The notes under the pieces were generated by a model, which was not told the origin of the DNA, did no database searches, and worked only from the letters and a program-made list of their open reading frames with translations. Below are positions 17,401 through 25,460 of a stretch of DNA of 64,000 bases, piece after piece; the stretch's first letter is position 1, and the number at the start of each line of letters is the position of its first letter. This stretch comes from Streptomyces sp. NL15-2K. Lineage in GTDB: Bacteria > Actinomycetota > Actinomycetes > Streptomycetales > Streptomycetaceae. A program made the position numbers and the translations under genes. Where the stretch lies: positions 7,359,501 through 7,423,500 of the forward strand of contig NZ_CP130630.1 of the NCBI RefSeq assembly GCF_030551255.1, in the 5' to 3' direction.

Positions 17401-19067
17401 ACCGCTTCGGCCGGGTGCGCTCGGAGACGGTCGACGGCCGCAAACTGACGTACACCTACGACGAATCGGGCCGCCGAACGGGCCGGACGACACCGACCGG
17501 CGCGACGACGACATGGTCGTACGACGCGGCAGGCCGCCGCACCGGCATGGTCGCCTCAGGCCGCCCCATCGACGTCACGTACGACCTGGCAGGCCGCGAA
17601 CTGGCACGCCACGTCGGCGAGACGGTCACCCTGGAACACGGCTTCGACTCCCTCGGCCGCCTGACAGCCCAATCAGTGACGGGCGCGGAGGGACGCACGG
17701 TCCAGTCCCGTACGTACACCTACCGCGCCGACGGCAACCTGACCGGCATCGACGACCAACTGTCCGGCACGCGCCGCTTCGACCTGGACGCAGCGGGCCG
17801 GGTGACGGCGGTCCACGCGGCGAACTGGACGGAGACGTACGCCTACGACGCGGCTGGCAATCAGACCTCGGCGTCGTGGCCTACCGACCACCCGGGCCAG
17901 GAAGCGACAGGCGCACGCGAGTACGTGGGCACCCGCATCACCCGCGCCGGCAACGTCCGCTACGAACACGACGCCCTCGGCCGCATCACCCTGCGCCAGA
18001 AGACCCGCCTGTCCCGCAAGCCAGACACATGGCGCTACGAATGGGACGCCGAAGACCGGCTCATATCGGTAACGACTCCGGACGGCACGCACTGGCGCTA
18101 CACCTACGACCCCCTGGGCCGCCGTACGGCAAAACTCCGTATGGCCGACGACGGCGAAACCGTCGTCGAGCACGTGGACTTCACCTGGGACGGCACCACA
18201 CTCTGCGAACAGACGACGACCGCCCCGCAGCTACCGAACCCGGTCACCCTCACCTGGGACCACCAGGGCCTGCGCCCCATCGCCCAAACCGAACGCATCA
18301 CCACCACCGACGCCCCACAGGACGAAATCGACTCCCGCTTCTTCGCGATCGTCACCGACCTCGTCGGCACGCCCAGCGAACTCATCGACGAACACGGCGA
18401 GATCGCATGGCACACCCGCAGCACACTGTGGGGCACCACCGCATGGGCCGCCAACAGCAACACCTACACCCCCCTCCGCTTCCCCGGCCAGTACTACGAC
18501 CCTGAGACAGGGCTGCACTACAACTACTTCCGCCACTACGACCCCGAAGCAGGCCGCTACCTCACCTCCGATCCCCTTGGGCTCACCCCCGCCCCCAACC
18601 CGGCCGCCTACGTCCACAACCCGCACATACATTCCGATTCGCTCGGACTTGCCCCAGATTATCCTGGCGATGGGAATTCTCGTCGAGGGATTTTCGACTT
18701 CAGAGAGGCGAATCCGAATTATCCACCAGATGGAGCGGCGACCGAGGCGATGAGGTCTGCACCGATCGGCGGGAATATCGATTGTTCGGAAATCGCCGAG
18801 TATATTCTCAGGGAGACTGGGGGCCAAGGAAAAATCATCAACTTCACTACACGCAACGACTCCGCTATCAACATCCCTGAAAATTCAGGTAAGGTAGTGC
18901 CGGAGTATCGATATCATGATGTCTACACAGATGGGAGATACGTGTACGACCCGGCGATGAGATCAGATCCGATTCCGTACGGGGACTACGAGCGAGCCAT
19001 TCGATTGTTGAACCCGGGAAAGAAACTTCTCGTCCAAGACGGAGGGTATTCCGGACCCCTCTGGTGA
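14433..19067 (+). CDS. RHS-repeat polymorphic toxin with papain-like C-terminal domain
   Basis: This 1544-residue protein is modular. Residues 85-170 form a WXG-like helical export module (SSHWKGEAAKTF). Around residues 385-460 is a DUF6531-type start (DPVDLTTGKMYLPQTDVTLPG), then many YD/RHS repeats to about residue 1340, the conserved RHS core end RFPGQYYDPETGLHYNYFRHYD, and a variable tip of about 140 residues. The tip has NIDCSEIAEYI (Cys near 1451), YRYHDVYTDG (His near 1494) and YVYDPAM (Asp near 1506), the order and spacing of papain-fold toxins. The shell encloses the toxin; the tip would be a protease or deamidase. Tip DNA is visibly AT-richer than the shell, as expected for swapped toxin ends. 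Confidence 0.9.
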   Translation: MGIGDFVDSGLGKLEDGVDAGKKLVGEGIDKGANVVSEGLDDIGAHDWADAVDVVGDNLASELGATPGEQQLGQSEQPVQLVHGNTSSIRRTAAHLKDFHTAFDTVGEGMRKLDSSHWKGEAAKTFREKFAMHPTKWLHAADACDQAASALMAYADTVEWAQRQALEAINLYKAGKEADDKAAVKRAQEILDEARRQRNDAGRTAAQTVRAALAHAPAEPPPLDRLKSNAADGLGAVNTELTHVVGGAAKGTAGLVNFARGLNPIDPYNLTHPAAFAQNVSMTLSGLVSTAAHPERAVKSAWEGFMKDPAEGGGRLLPELIGTKGMGLARGGVRAAAREGMEEAAEQAALKDAKRGADNSAADAARNSPEEHDTTNPSEQVKKDPTDPVDLTTGKMYLPQTDVTLPGALPLVIKRRVESGYRFGRWFGPSWSSTLDQRLEIDSEGVVFVTEDGLLLAYPHPAPGLPTLPSHGPRWPLDREDGGYTVTDPQTRRVWHFTDRADDLAVLEQIDDHNGNWITFEYDTEGTPLGIVSSAGYDVRVSTEAGRVTALRLSAADQVLMRYGYTDGHLTEVINSSSLPLRFTYDEAGRVTSWTDTNDRGYTYEYDDQDRCVAEGGTHGHMTLRLSYDETDPETGLRVTTATTAEGHTRRYVVNDAYQVVAESDPLGAVTRFERDRYHRLLSHTDPLGRRTTFRYDETGNLLTLIRPDGREARAQYNELGLPVKVVNPDGTVLRQTYDDRGNRTSVTDPAGQTTRFAYNEAGHLTSVTDPLGHTTTVRCDLAGLPLDITDPLGAVTRYERDTFGRPVTITDPTGAVTRLEWTVEGRLARRTAADGTAESWTYDGEGNCTSHTDPLGGVSHFEYTHFDLLTARTGPDGVRYEFDHDMELRLTKVTNPQGLTWTYSYDAAGRLVTETDFDDRTLTYTYDMADRLASRSNALGEVMTFERDELGRVVRKDAAGQVTTYAYDMTDRLAQATGPDGTTLTLLRDRFGRVRSETVDGRKLTYTYDESGRRTGRTTPTGATTTWSYDAAGRRTGMVASGRPIDVTYDLAGRELARHVGETVTLEHGFDSLGRLTAQSVTGAEGRTVQSRTYTYRADGNLTGIDDQLSGTRRFDLDAAGRVTAVHAANWTETYAYDAAGNQTSASWPTDHPGQEATGAREYVGTRITRAGNVRYEHDALGRITLRQKTRLSRKPDTWRYEWDAEDRLISVTTPDGTHWRYTYDPLGRRTAKLRMADDGETVVEHVDFTWDGTTLCEQTTTAPQLPNPVTLTWDHQGLRPIAQTERITTTDAPQDEIDSRFFAIVTDLVGTPSELIDEHGEIAWHTRSTLWGTTAWAANSNTYTPLRFPGQYYDPETGLHYNYFRHYDPEAGRYLTSDPLGLTPAPNPAAYVHNPHIHSDSLGLAPDYPGDGNSRRGIFDFREANPNYPPDGAATEAMRSAPIGGNIDCSEIAEYILRETGGQGKIINFTTRNDSAINIPENSGKVVPEYRYHDVYTDGRYVYDPAMRSDPIPYGDYERAIRLLNPGKKLLVQDGGYSGPLW

Positions 19068-19074
19068 TGCATGA

Positions 19075-19485
19075 ATGGATTCCCGCATGTCGGCTCGAAG
19101 CATGCAGGCGATGCAAGTACTCAGCAGGTTCGGGGAACTGGCATGGTTTAAGTTGCCTTCAGAGTCTCATCCCGTATACGGCTACCCCCAGGTGCCGTAC
19201 ATGGGATGGCGCTACGCGTCTCCTCAGGAACGGGTCGCGCAGCTCATAGAAGATGCTGTGAGAGCGCTACCGACCCAAGTCGAGTGGACGCTCGACAGAA
19301 CGCGAAGAAATTGGCTCCTACTGCCCACCCGGATTCTGAACGAGGCTCAAGGTCTTGATAATCCCGCTTTCGCGGAAGTCGTCCACTTGATTAATGTCCA
19401 GGATCAGGAGTTCTGCTTCAGGGCACTGTCAGATTTCGAGCTCATCATCGAGCGTCTCCGGCAGGTCTCGATCCCGGAAGACTGA
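19075..19485 (+). CDS. Candidate immunity protein for the RHS toxin tip
   Basis: This 136-residue cytoplasmic-type protein starts 7 bases after the toxin stop codon, the classic place for the cognate immunity gene. Its base composition matches the AT-richer toxin tip. Visible stretches are WFKLPSESHPVYGYP, YASPQERVAQLIEDAV and FRALSDFELIIERL; no known family is recognised. ATG 19075 is used; ATG 19087 is possible. The role rests on position, size and composition. Confidence 0.65.
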   Translation: MDSRMSARSMQAMQVLSRFGELAWFKLPSESHPVYGYPQVPYMGWRYASPQERVAQLIEDAVRALPTQVEWTLDRTRRNWLLLPTRILNEAQGLDNPAFAEVVHLINVQDQEFCFRALSDFELIIERLRQVSIPED

Positions 19486-19647
19486 TTCGGCGAGGTCGAC
19501 TAAGGGCCTCCAGTTCCGCACGCCATCGAGGCCGGGCGGACGACGTCACGGTCGTACAAGTCCTGGCAGAACATCTCCGTCGGCTGCACCCTCGGGCAAG
19601 AATTCTCGATTCGTGTCGAAGTTAACGGACAGGAGGTTCAGTGGAGA
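19486..19647. other. Junction segment with a shared 50-bp element
   Basis: Bases 19522-19571 match, in inverted orientation, a segment near 11590-11640. In the frame of the next gene they would encode EAGRTTSRSYKSWQ, but a TAA at 19501 and the absence of any start codon mean the frame is open yet probably untranslated. It looks like the 3' or 5' remnant of a shuffled gene. Confidence 0.5.
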
Positions 19648-20352
19648 ATGCTGGTCGAAGGAGACAGGCCTTGGCGTCTTCGGCTGGAATCTCCCACCGG
19701 TGTCGAAGCGATTGTGGCCGGTAGCAATATATTCCGAGATTTCTTCGAAAGCCGTGCTGTTTGCTGCAACGGGGTCCGAGTGGACGTGAGACCATCAGGG
19801 CTTTCAGGATGTCTATTGGATGCGCCACTTGACGAGCAGAAAGAACTGGCTGAATTTTGTCAATCCAGCCTGGTGCATCTACTTCCTTACGGCTTCTTTG
19901 GGGAAAGTCGAAATGACGGGAGTGTGAAATTGACTCACTATGAAGACCTGTCTCCGTACCGATATGTCAGAGAGTCGATTCCGGCAGGAGTGAGTGCGGT
20001 CAATGTGGGCTGGCTGGAGCCAGACAAAGGATACAATCAGGGGAACGTTTCAGCGGGCTTCATTGATTCTCTTGCCCTCATCGTGAGGGGCAACCTTCAA
20101 ATGAAGATGCGCGGGTGGCACAGCTGTCAGCTTCCACACGTCGGCTATGCAGAGCCCTACCCAACAACTGTTTACGTAGCCGGGAAGAAAGTTTCACTCG
20201 GTGGCGCCGAAGTTCGCGTAGTGTCGAAGTCCGGCGAGTGGATGATCGCGCCAGATCTCGTCTTTCATTATGTAGCGGCCCACTCCTACGAGCCGCCGGC
20301 AGATTTCATCGATGCTGTCATGGCTCAGCGCATCGCTCCCGTCAGGTGGTGA
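19648..20352 (+). CDS. Composite immunity-type protein
   Basis: This 234-residue protein seems to consist of two parts. Residues 1-75 (GSNIFRDFFESR, CCNGVRVDVRPSGLSG) look like one Streptomyces immunity-type family. From about residue 92 a second begins at HYEDLSPYRYVRE, with VNVGWLEPDKGY and GWHSCQLP, like another family that normally starts there. No membrane segment is present. The open frame extends upstream without a start codon, suggesting the N-terminus was joined by recombination. It is AT-rich like its neighbours. It is probably a spare or fused immunity gene; family names are from memory and uncertain. Confidence 0.6.
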   Translation: MLVEGDRPWRLRLESPTGVEAIVAGSNIFRDFFESRAVCCNGVRVDVRPSGLSGCLLDAPLDEQKELAEFCQSSLVHLLPYGFFGESRNDGSVKLTHYEDLSPYRYVRESIPAGVSAVNVGWLEPDKGYNQGNVSAGFIDSLALIVRGNLQMKMRGWHSCQLPHVGYAEPYPTTVYVAGKKVSLGGAEVRVVSKSGEWMIAPDLVFHYVAAHSYEPPADFIDAVMAQRIAPVRW

Positions 20353-20413
20353 CTTCAGAGTCTACGTACACTCCCACTCATTATCAGACCTACATCGCGT
20401 TGGATAGAGGCCG

Positions 20414-21124
20414 TTGACCGAAACCCTGTGGTGGAGCGATTCCAGCCCATTCTTGCAGGTCGTTCCCGATGCCGCGGAGACGCATGCAGCCTATGCACTA
20501 CCGCCGACCGGCCTCTTTTACTCGGCCAGGATGGCTGGGCGGGAGATGGCCGATGCTGATGGAGTTTTCACGCAGTTCTACGAACACATGCGACTGCCAG
20601 AATACTTTGGCTGGAATTGGGGTGCGTTGCGCGACTGCTTGCTGGATCTGAGTTGGCTCCCGGCGACTCATTTTCTGCTGACCATCGACGATGCCGAGTT
20701 CGTGCTCTCCGGAAGTAGTGGCGAGCGTGGCCCTTTTTATAATGCCCTCGTGGATGCCGCCAAGTATTGGGCGGCGAAGCCTGAACTACCTGGCCAGGTA
20801 AAGACTTCCTTCCGGACTGTGCTCCTGTGCTCTCCGCGCGCATTGTCCGAGTTGAGTGGCGAAATGACGATCCGCGATCACCAGGAACTCGATGTGACCG
20901 TCGTCGCAGTCGCCCGGGTGGGAGTGATGGTCGAAGCCGCTGGTGGGACCGGATTCATCGACCAGCTGAAGCACCCCTCCTGGTGGGACGAGAACATCGC
21001 CCCGCCGAGGGTCGGGGACCAGCTGCATGTCGTCGTTCTCGACGCGAGCCGGGAGCCGCCCCGGTTCAGCGCCCTGCGGCGGGACATCGACATCGCGCGG
21101 CGGCTGCGGGACGCCGGCCCATGA
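20414..21124 (+). CDS. Barstar-family (ribonuclease inhibitor-like) protein
   Basis: This 236-residue protein's middle part (about residues 50-105) carries the barstar signature: LPEYFGWNWGALRDCLLDLSWLP followed by LTIDDAEFVL. In barstar this region blocks the barnase-type RNase active site. The C-terminal 90 residues (GFIDQLKHPSWWDENIAPP onward) are an added domain of unknown role. The start is TTG 20414. No matching RNase lies in the window, so it is an orphan immunity gene at the 3' end of the toxin island, perhaps kept from an earlier toxin tip. Confidence 0.8.
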   Translation: MTETLWWSDSSPFLQVVPDAAETHAAYALPPTGLFYSARMAGREMADADGVFTQFYEHMRLPEYFGWNWGALRDCLLDLSWLPATHFLLTIDDAEFVLSGSSGERGPFYNALVDAAKYWAAKPELPGQVKTSFRTVLLCSPRALSELSGEMTIRDHQELDVTVVAVARVGVMVEAAGGTGFIDQLKHPSWWDENIAPPRVGDQLHVVVLDASREPPRFSALRRDIDIARRLRDAGP

Positions 21125-21192
21125 CGGCTACGACGTCCCGCCCCGACTGCCTGCCTGCCGGGATTGTCAACGTGTCCGGCCGATGCGGATGG

Positions 21193-22130
21193 TTACGGCA
21201 ACCCGTGGCCGCCCAGGCCCGCCGAGTCCAAGTTGAACGTCACCGCGCCCGGCGTCGTCGTCGCGTCCGCGAAGGCCACCGCGATGATGTCGTACTGGGA
21301 CTGGACGTCCGAGAGGCGCTGGACCGTCGCGCCGTTGTTGAAGTTCTGCCAGTAGCCCGTGACCGCGAGTTTCGGCACCAGGTCTGCGCTACCGTTCGAG
21401 GGAGCCGTCGTCCTCCCCGTCACCGCCGCCGATTTCACCGACTCACCCGCCGCGTTCGTCGCCGTGACCTGGAAGGAGTGCGACGTGGAGGCGGCCAGGC
21501 CCGTCACCGTCGCCGACGTGCCCGTCACCGCCGTCACCCTCGCCCCGTCCCGATAGACCCGGTAACCCGTCGCTCCCGACACCGGGTTCCACGCCAGCGA
21601 CACGGACGAAGCCGTCGTGCTCGTGACGGTGACCCCGTTCGGCGCCCCCGGGATCGTCGGGTCCGGGTCGCCGCCTCCGCCGCCGTCGGGGCCGTACACC
21701 GAGATGTCGTCCGCGTAGTACGGCGCCTGGCCGTACCAGCCGTGCGTGTAGATCGTCACCGAGGCCGTCGAGGAGCCTGTGGTGAAGGTTGTCGACAGTT
21801 GCTTCCAGGCGGCGGCGTCCGGCGTCCACGTCGAGACGTCCGTCGTGCCCGTGCCCGTCACGCCCAGGTACGCGTATTCGCCCCGCACCCACGCGCTCAG
21901 CGTGTACGTCGAGTTCGGGCGGACCGCCACCGTCTGAGCGCACCGGGCCTTGTCCTGCCCCGCGGGCGTCGCCCTGAGCGCGGCCGAGCCGCTGTGTGTC
22001 GCCGCGGAGGCCGTCGTACCGCTGCCCGCCGAACAGGTCCAGTTGCTCAGGCCGGACTCGAAGCCGGAGTTCTTCGCGTTGTTGACGTCCGCGGCGGATG
22101 CCTGGCCTGTACCTGCCAGCCCAAGGGCAA
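21193..22130 (-). pseudogene. Truncated secreted chitinase (GH18) remnant
   Basis: One open frame reads the end of a signal peptide (TAFALGLAGTGQASAAD), a carbohydrate-binding-like domain (VNNAKNSGFESGLSNWTC to YYADDISVYG), a fibronectin III domain (PGAPNGVTVTSTTASSVSLAWN) and the first 50 residues of a GH18 chitinase (KLAVTGYWQNFNNG, DIIAVAFAD). It stops at SAGLGGHGLP, where intact enzymes continue for about 270 residues. The start codon and the first half of the signal peptide are also missing. Catalytic residues are absent, so it is dead. Loss at both ends points to deletion at the border of the toxin island. Confidence 0.8.
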
Positions 22131-22388
22131 AGGCTGTGCCAGACCAATGCGTGTCAATAGCGCTCGTTCAACTCACCCTCGCCACGAAAGTCATCGTGGC
22201 AAGTGCGCCCCATCTGGCCCGGAATCACCCTCTTTTGTGCCCACGAGACAAGCAGGAAGTCACAGAAACGCTGTTCTCCGGTCATAGAGCCGTGGATACA
22301 GTGCTCAGGTAGTTACGCAGTGAAGTCGACCGGGTGCGCCGGAGTCACGCCGACGGACCGACAGGCATGGGGATTCGGGGAGCTGCGC
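22131..22388. other. Gap between chitinase remnant and tad locus
   Basis: No gene is seen here. A hairpin GCCACGA-AAGTCA-TCGTGGC lies at 22181-22200. The rest probably carries the promoter of the tad locus. Confidence 0.4.
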
Positions 22389-23417
22389 GTGCCAACTGCC
22401 ATTGCCGTGACCAGTGCCGACATGGCGCTGCCGCCGCAGGATGAGCGAACCATGCCCGCGGCCGTCCTGTCGGACCTGGACCGCCAGTCCCTCGATCAGT
22501 CGCTGGCCGCCCTGCAGTCGCTGATCGACCAGCACGGGCATGTGATCGTCGTGTACTCGGGCGCGGTCTCCCCGGGAGTGGAGCGGCGCCTGTATACCGT
22601 GAGGAATCTCCTGGAGAGCGACCGGATCGCCCTGTTCCGTCCCGATCTGCCGCCCCTCGGACTCGCCGTGCTGGCCCGCCAGCTGCGGCAGCTCGCCTCC
22701 TGCGACCTCAGCCCCGGCGTGCTCGCCTCCGCCGGCCGGCTGCTCACGCACTACCTGCACGCCGGGGCGCTCCTCGGCTCCGTCGCCAAACTCGACCGTG
22801 TCCCCGTGGGCCTGAAGTCGCACGCCAAGTCGTGGGTGCCGGGAAGTCAGTTCGGCGTGCTCGCCCATCCGCAGCCTCAGCTCGTACGGATCGGGCCCGG
22901 CGCCACCCTCGCGGGGCCGGAGTTCGCCACCTCGATGCTCGTCGCCAAGGGGCAGCTCCAGTCCGACTGGGTCACCGCCGACCTGGCCAAGGCCTGGCGC
23001 GTGCAGGGCCTGCGCGAGGCCCCGCTGCCGGCCGAGTCCTCGGCCTGGTGGGGGACCGGCAAGCTGATCGAGTTCTGCACCTTCCTGCCCGACCTGTCGG
23101 TCCTGTACCAGCTGGTCACCTCGGTACGGCAGAGCGCGTGCCACTGGTGCGGCATCGAGGTCATCGGCGACCGCTGCGTCTTCTGCTCCGCCACAGCGCC
23201 CGTATCGCCCGTGTACGAGAACTCGCGCGCGTACGAGAAATCGCCCGCGTACGAGAGCTCATCCGCCTACGAGAGCTCATCCGCCTACGAGACCTACGAG
23301 GCCTACGGGACCCACGGCACCCGCGAGGCCCACGGGAACTCATCCGCGTACGGCAGCTCGCGCGCGTTGGAGAGGTCGCCCAGGTATCAGAACCAACTGC
23401 CCGCCGGGCCCGGATGA
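22389..23417 (+). CDS. Tad-locus leader protein with C-terminal Tyr/Glu/Ser repeats, unknown function
   Basis: This 342-residue protein has no membrane helix. The main domain covers residues 20-265 (LDQSLAALQSLIDQHGHVIVVYSG, LGLAVLARQLRQLASCDLSPG). A CHWCG to CVFC cysteine pair (about residues 252-266) may bind zinc. A tail of about 70 residues consists of in-frame repeats of the AYE-S-S type. GTG 22389 follows GGGGAGC. It lies 69 bases upstream of cpaB, in the position of an accessory or regulatory tad gene. No function is assigned. Confidence 0.7.
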   Translation: MPTAIAVTSADMALPPQDERTMPAAVLSDLDRQSLDQSLAALQSLIDQHGHVIVVYSGAVSPGVERRLYTVRNLLESDRIALFRPDLPPLGLAVLARQLRQLASCDLSPGVLASAGRLLTHYLHAGALLGSVAKLDRVPVGLKSHAKSWVPGSQFGVLAHPQPQLVRIGPGATLAGPEFATSMLVAKGQLQSDWVTADLAKAWRVQGLREAPLPAESSAWWGTGKLIEFCTFLPDLSVLYQLVTSVRQSACHWCGIEVIGDRCVFCSATAPVSPVYENSRAYEKSPAYESSSAYESSSAYETYEAYGTHGTREAHGNSSAYGSSRALERSPRYQNQLPAGPG

Positions 23418-23486
23418 GCCGAACCGGCCGCCCCGTACCACCCCCGACCCCGCACGACCCAACCCCCCGATGAGGTTGCACGGTTC

Positions 23487-24194
23487 ATGAACTCCCGTCA
23501 GCGCCGCGGCGTGATACTCCTGCTTCTGTCGGTCCTGTGCGCCCTCGGCGCGTTCGCCGGCGTGCTGTCCGTCATCAACGACGTAGAGTCCAAGGTCGGC
23601 CCCGAGGTCACGGCGTACCGGCTGAAGTCGGACGTGAAGCCCTACACCAGCCTCAACGCGGGCCAGTTCGAGAAGACCAAGATGCCCGAGCGCTGGCTGT
23701 CGGACACCGCGGTCACCGACCTCGCCGAGATCCGCGGCAAGATCGCCGTCACCACGCTGAAGGCGGGCTCCCTGCTGCAGAGCGACATGATCGTCGATCA
23801 GCCCGCTCTGCAGCCCGGGCAGCAGGAGGTCGCCATCATGATCGATGCGGCGACCGGCGTCGCAGGAAAGATCACGCCGGGTTCGACGGTCAACGTGTAC
23901 GCCACCTTCGAGGGGCAGCGGGAGGGTGATCCCGCTCAGGCCAAGATCATCGTAACCAATGCCCGGGTCCTCGACGTCGGCGACCTGACCCCCCTCAAGC
24001 CCGATGCTGACGACCGCGCCCGGCAGGAGACCGAAGCCGTCCCCATCACCTTCGCGCTCGCCACCATCGACGCCCAGCGCATCACCTACGCCGAGTCGTT
24101 CGCCGAGGAGGTCCGGCTCGCGCTCGTCGCGCCCGGCACCGACACCGCCGTACCGGAGCAGGACCGCACCTACGAACTCGCGAAGGACAAGTGA
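23487..24194 (+). CDS. cpaB: Flp pilus assembly protein CpaB
   Basis: This 235-residue protein has a short positive N-terminus, one membrane helix (VILLLLSVLCALGAFAGVLSVI) and an SAF domain (about residues 45-115: KPYTSLNAGQFEKTKMP, AEIRGKIAVTTLKAGSLL), followed by an RcpC-type domain (TPGSTVNVYATFEG). CpaB sits on the outer side of the membrane and supports passage of Flp fibres. It starts the core tad gene run and ends 7 bases before tadZ. Confidence 0.9.
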   Translation: MNSRQRRGVILLLLSVLCALGAFAGVLSVINDVESKVGPEVTAYRLKSDVKPYTSLNAGQFEKTKMPERWLSDTAVTDLAEIRGKIAVTTLKAGSLLQSDMIVDQPALQPGQQEVAIMIDAATGVAGKITPGSTVNVYATFEGQREGDPAQAKIIVTNARVLDVGDLTPLKPDADDRARQETEAVPITFALATIDAQRITYAESFAEEVRLALVAPGTDTAVPEQDRTYELAKDK

Positions 24195-24201
24195 GGCCCG
24201 C

Positions 24202-25458
24202 ATGCCCACGAGGATCCTCCCGGCAGTCGGCGACGTCGACGCGGTCCGGTCCATCACGACGCTGCTCAGCCAGCTACCGGACGCGGAACCGGTGCCTCCG
24301 GTGGTCGACTCCACCCAGCTCATCGACACCCTCGCCCGCCTCGCCGCCGAGTCGATCGACGAACTGCCCGAGGTCGTCGTCGTCCACGAGCGCATCGGCC
24401 CCGTCCCCGCCCTGGAACTCATCCGCGAAGTCGCCCTCCGCTTCCCGGCCGTCGGCGTCATCCTCGTCACCTCCGACGCCAGCCCAGGCCTCTTCCAGGC
24501 CGCCATGGACTACGGCGCCCGCGGCCTGATCGCGCTGCCGCTCGGCTACGAGGAGCTGGCCAGCCGCGTCCAGGCGGTCGCCCAGTGGTCGGTGGGCGTA
24601 CGGCGTCATCTCGGCGCCGGCGGCGACGTGTTCACCGGCGTCGGCGGCACCGTCGTCACGGTCAGCGGCGCGAAAGGAGGCGTGGGGGCGACGATGACGG
24701 CGATCCAGCTCGCCCTCGCCGCCCAGGCGTCCGGCCGTAGCACCGCCCTGCTCGACATGGACCTCCAGACCGGCGACATCGCCTCCTACCTGGACGTCCA
24801 GTTCCGCCGGTCGGTCGTCGACCTCGCCGCCATCACGGACATCTCGCCGCGCGTCCTCGCCGACGCCGTCTTCCGCCACGACACGGGCGTCGCGCTGCTG
24901 CTCGCCCCCGGCGACGGCGAACGCGGCGAGGAGGTCACCGACCGCGCCGCCCGCCAGATCGTCAGTGCCCTGCGCTCCCGTTACGAGGTCGTCGTCGTCG
25001 ACTGCGGCGCCCAGCTGAGCGGGGCTGGCGCGGCGGCCGTGGAGATGGCCGACACGGCCCTGCTGGTCACGACCCCCGACGTGGTCGCGGTCCGGGGAGC
25101 CAAGCGGACGGTCCGGATGTGGGACCGGCTGCAGATCCGCAAGGCGGAGGAGACGACGGTGGTCGTCAACCGCCACACCCGCGGTACGGAGATCCAGCCC
25201 CCGCTCATCCAGAAGATCACCGGCACGGCCATCGCAGGCATCGCGATCCCCGCCAACTTCAAGGAACTCCAGGGCGCTGTGGACGCGGGCCGTGTGCACG
25301 AGCTCGACAGCAGGAGCACGGTGAAGCAGGCGCTGTGGGGTCTGGCCGGGGAGCTGGGGCTGGTCAAGGCGTCCGAGGGTGCCCATCGGGGTGGCGGCAG
25401 GCTCCGGGGCGACCGGGGGGCGGTCAGCTTCCGGCGGCGCAGAGAGCTGGGGAGATAG
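24202..25458 (+). CDS. tadZ: TadZ/CpaE-type ATPase of the Flp pilus
   Basis: This 418-residue protein has a receiver-like N-terminal domain (residues 1-130, VGVILVTSDASPGLFQAAM, lacking a clear phospho-Asp site) and a MinD/ParA-type ATPase (about residues 148-395) with Walker A SGAKGGVGAT, LLDMDLQTGDIASYL and VVVVDCGAQL. TadZ proteins mark the cell site where the pilus machine forms. The tail is Arg/Gly-rich. ATG 24202 is the natural start, after AGTGAGG. It is directly followed by the TadE-like genes. Confidence 0.92.
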   Translation: MPTRILPAVGDVDAVRSITTLLSQLPDAEPVPPVVDSTQLIDTLARLAAESIDELPEVVVVHERIGPVPALELIREVALRFPAVGVILVTSDASPGLFQAAMDYGARGLIALPLGYEELASRVQAVAQWSVGVRRHLGAGGDVFTGVGGTVVTVSGAKGGVGATMTAIQLALAAQASGRSTALLDMDLQTGDIASYLDVQFRRSVVDLAAITDISPRVLADAVFRHDTGVALLLAPGDGERGEEVTDRAARQIVSALRSRYEVVVVDCGAQLSGAGAAAVEMADTALLVTTPDVVAVRGAKRTVRMWDRLQIRKAEETTVVVNRHTRGTEIQPPLIQKITGTAIAGIAIPANFKELQGAVDAGRVHELDSRSTVKQALWGLAGELGLVKASEGAHRGGGRLRGDRGAVSFRRRRELGR

Positions 25459-25460
25459 GG

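Noticed and set aside
23214..23340. Tandem repeat considered as a CRISPR array
   Set aside because: Units are short, contiguous and in frame with a protein; no spacers and no cas genes.
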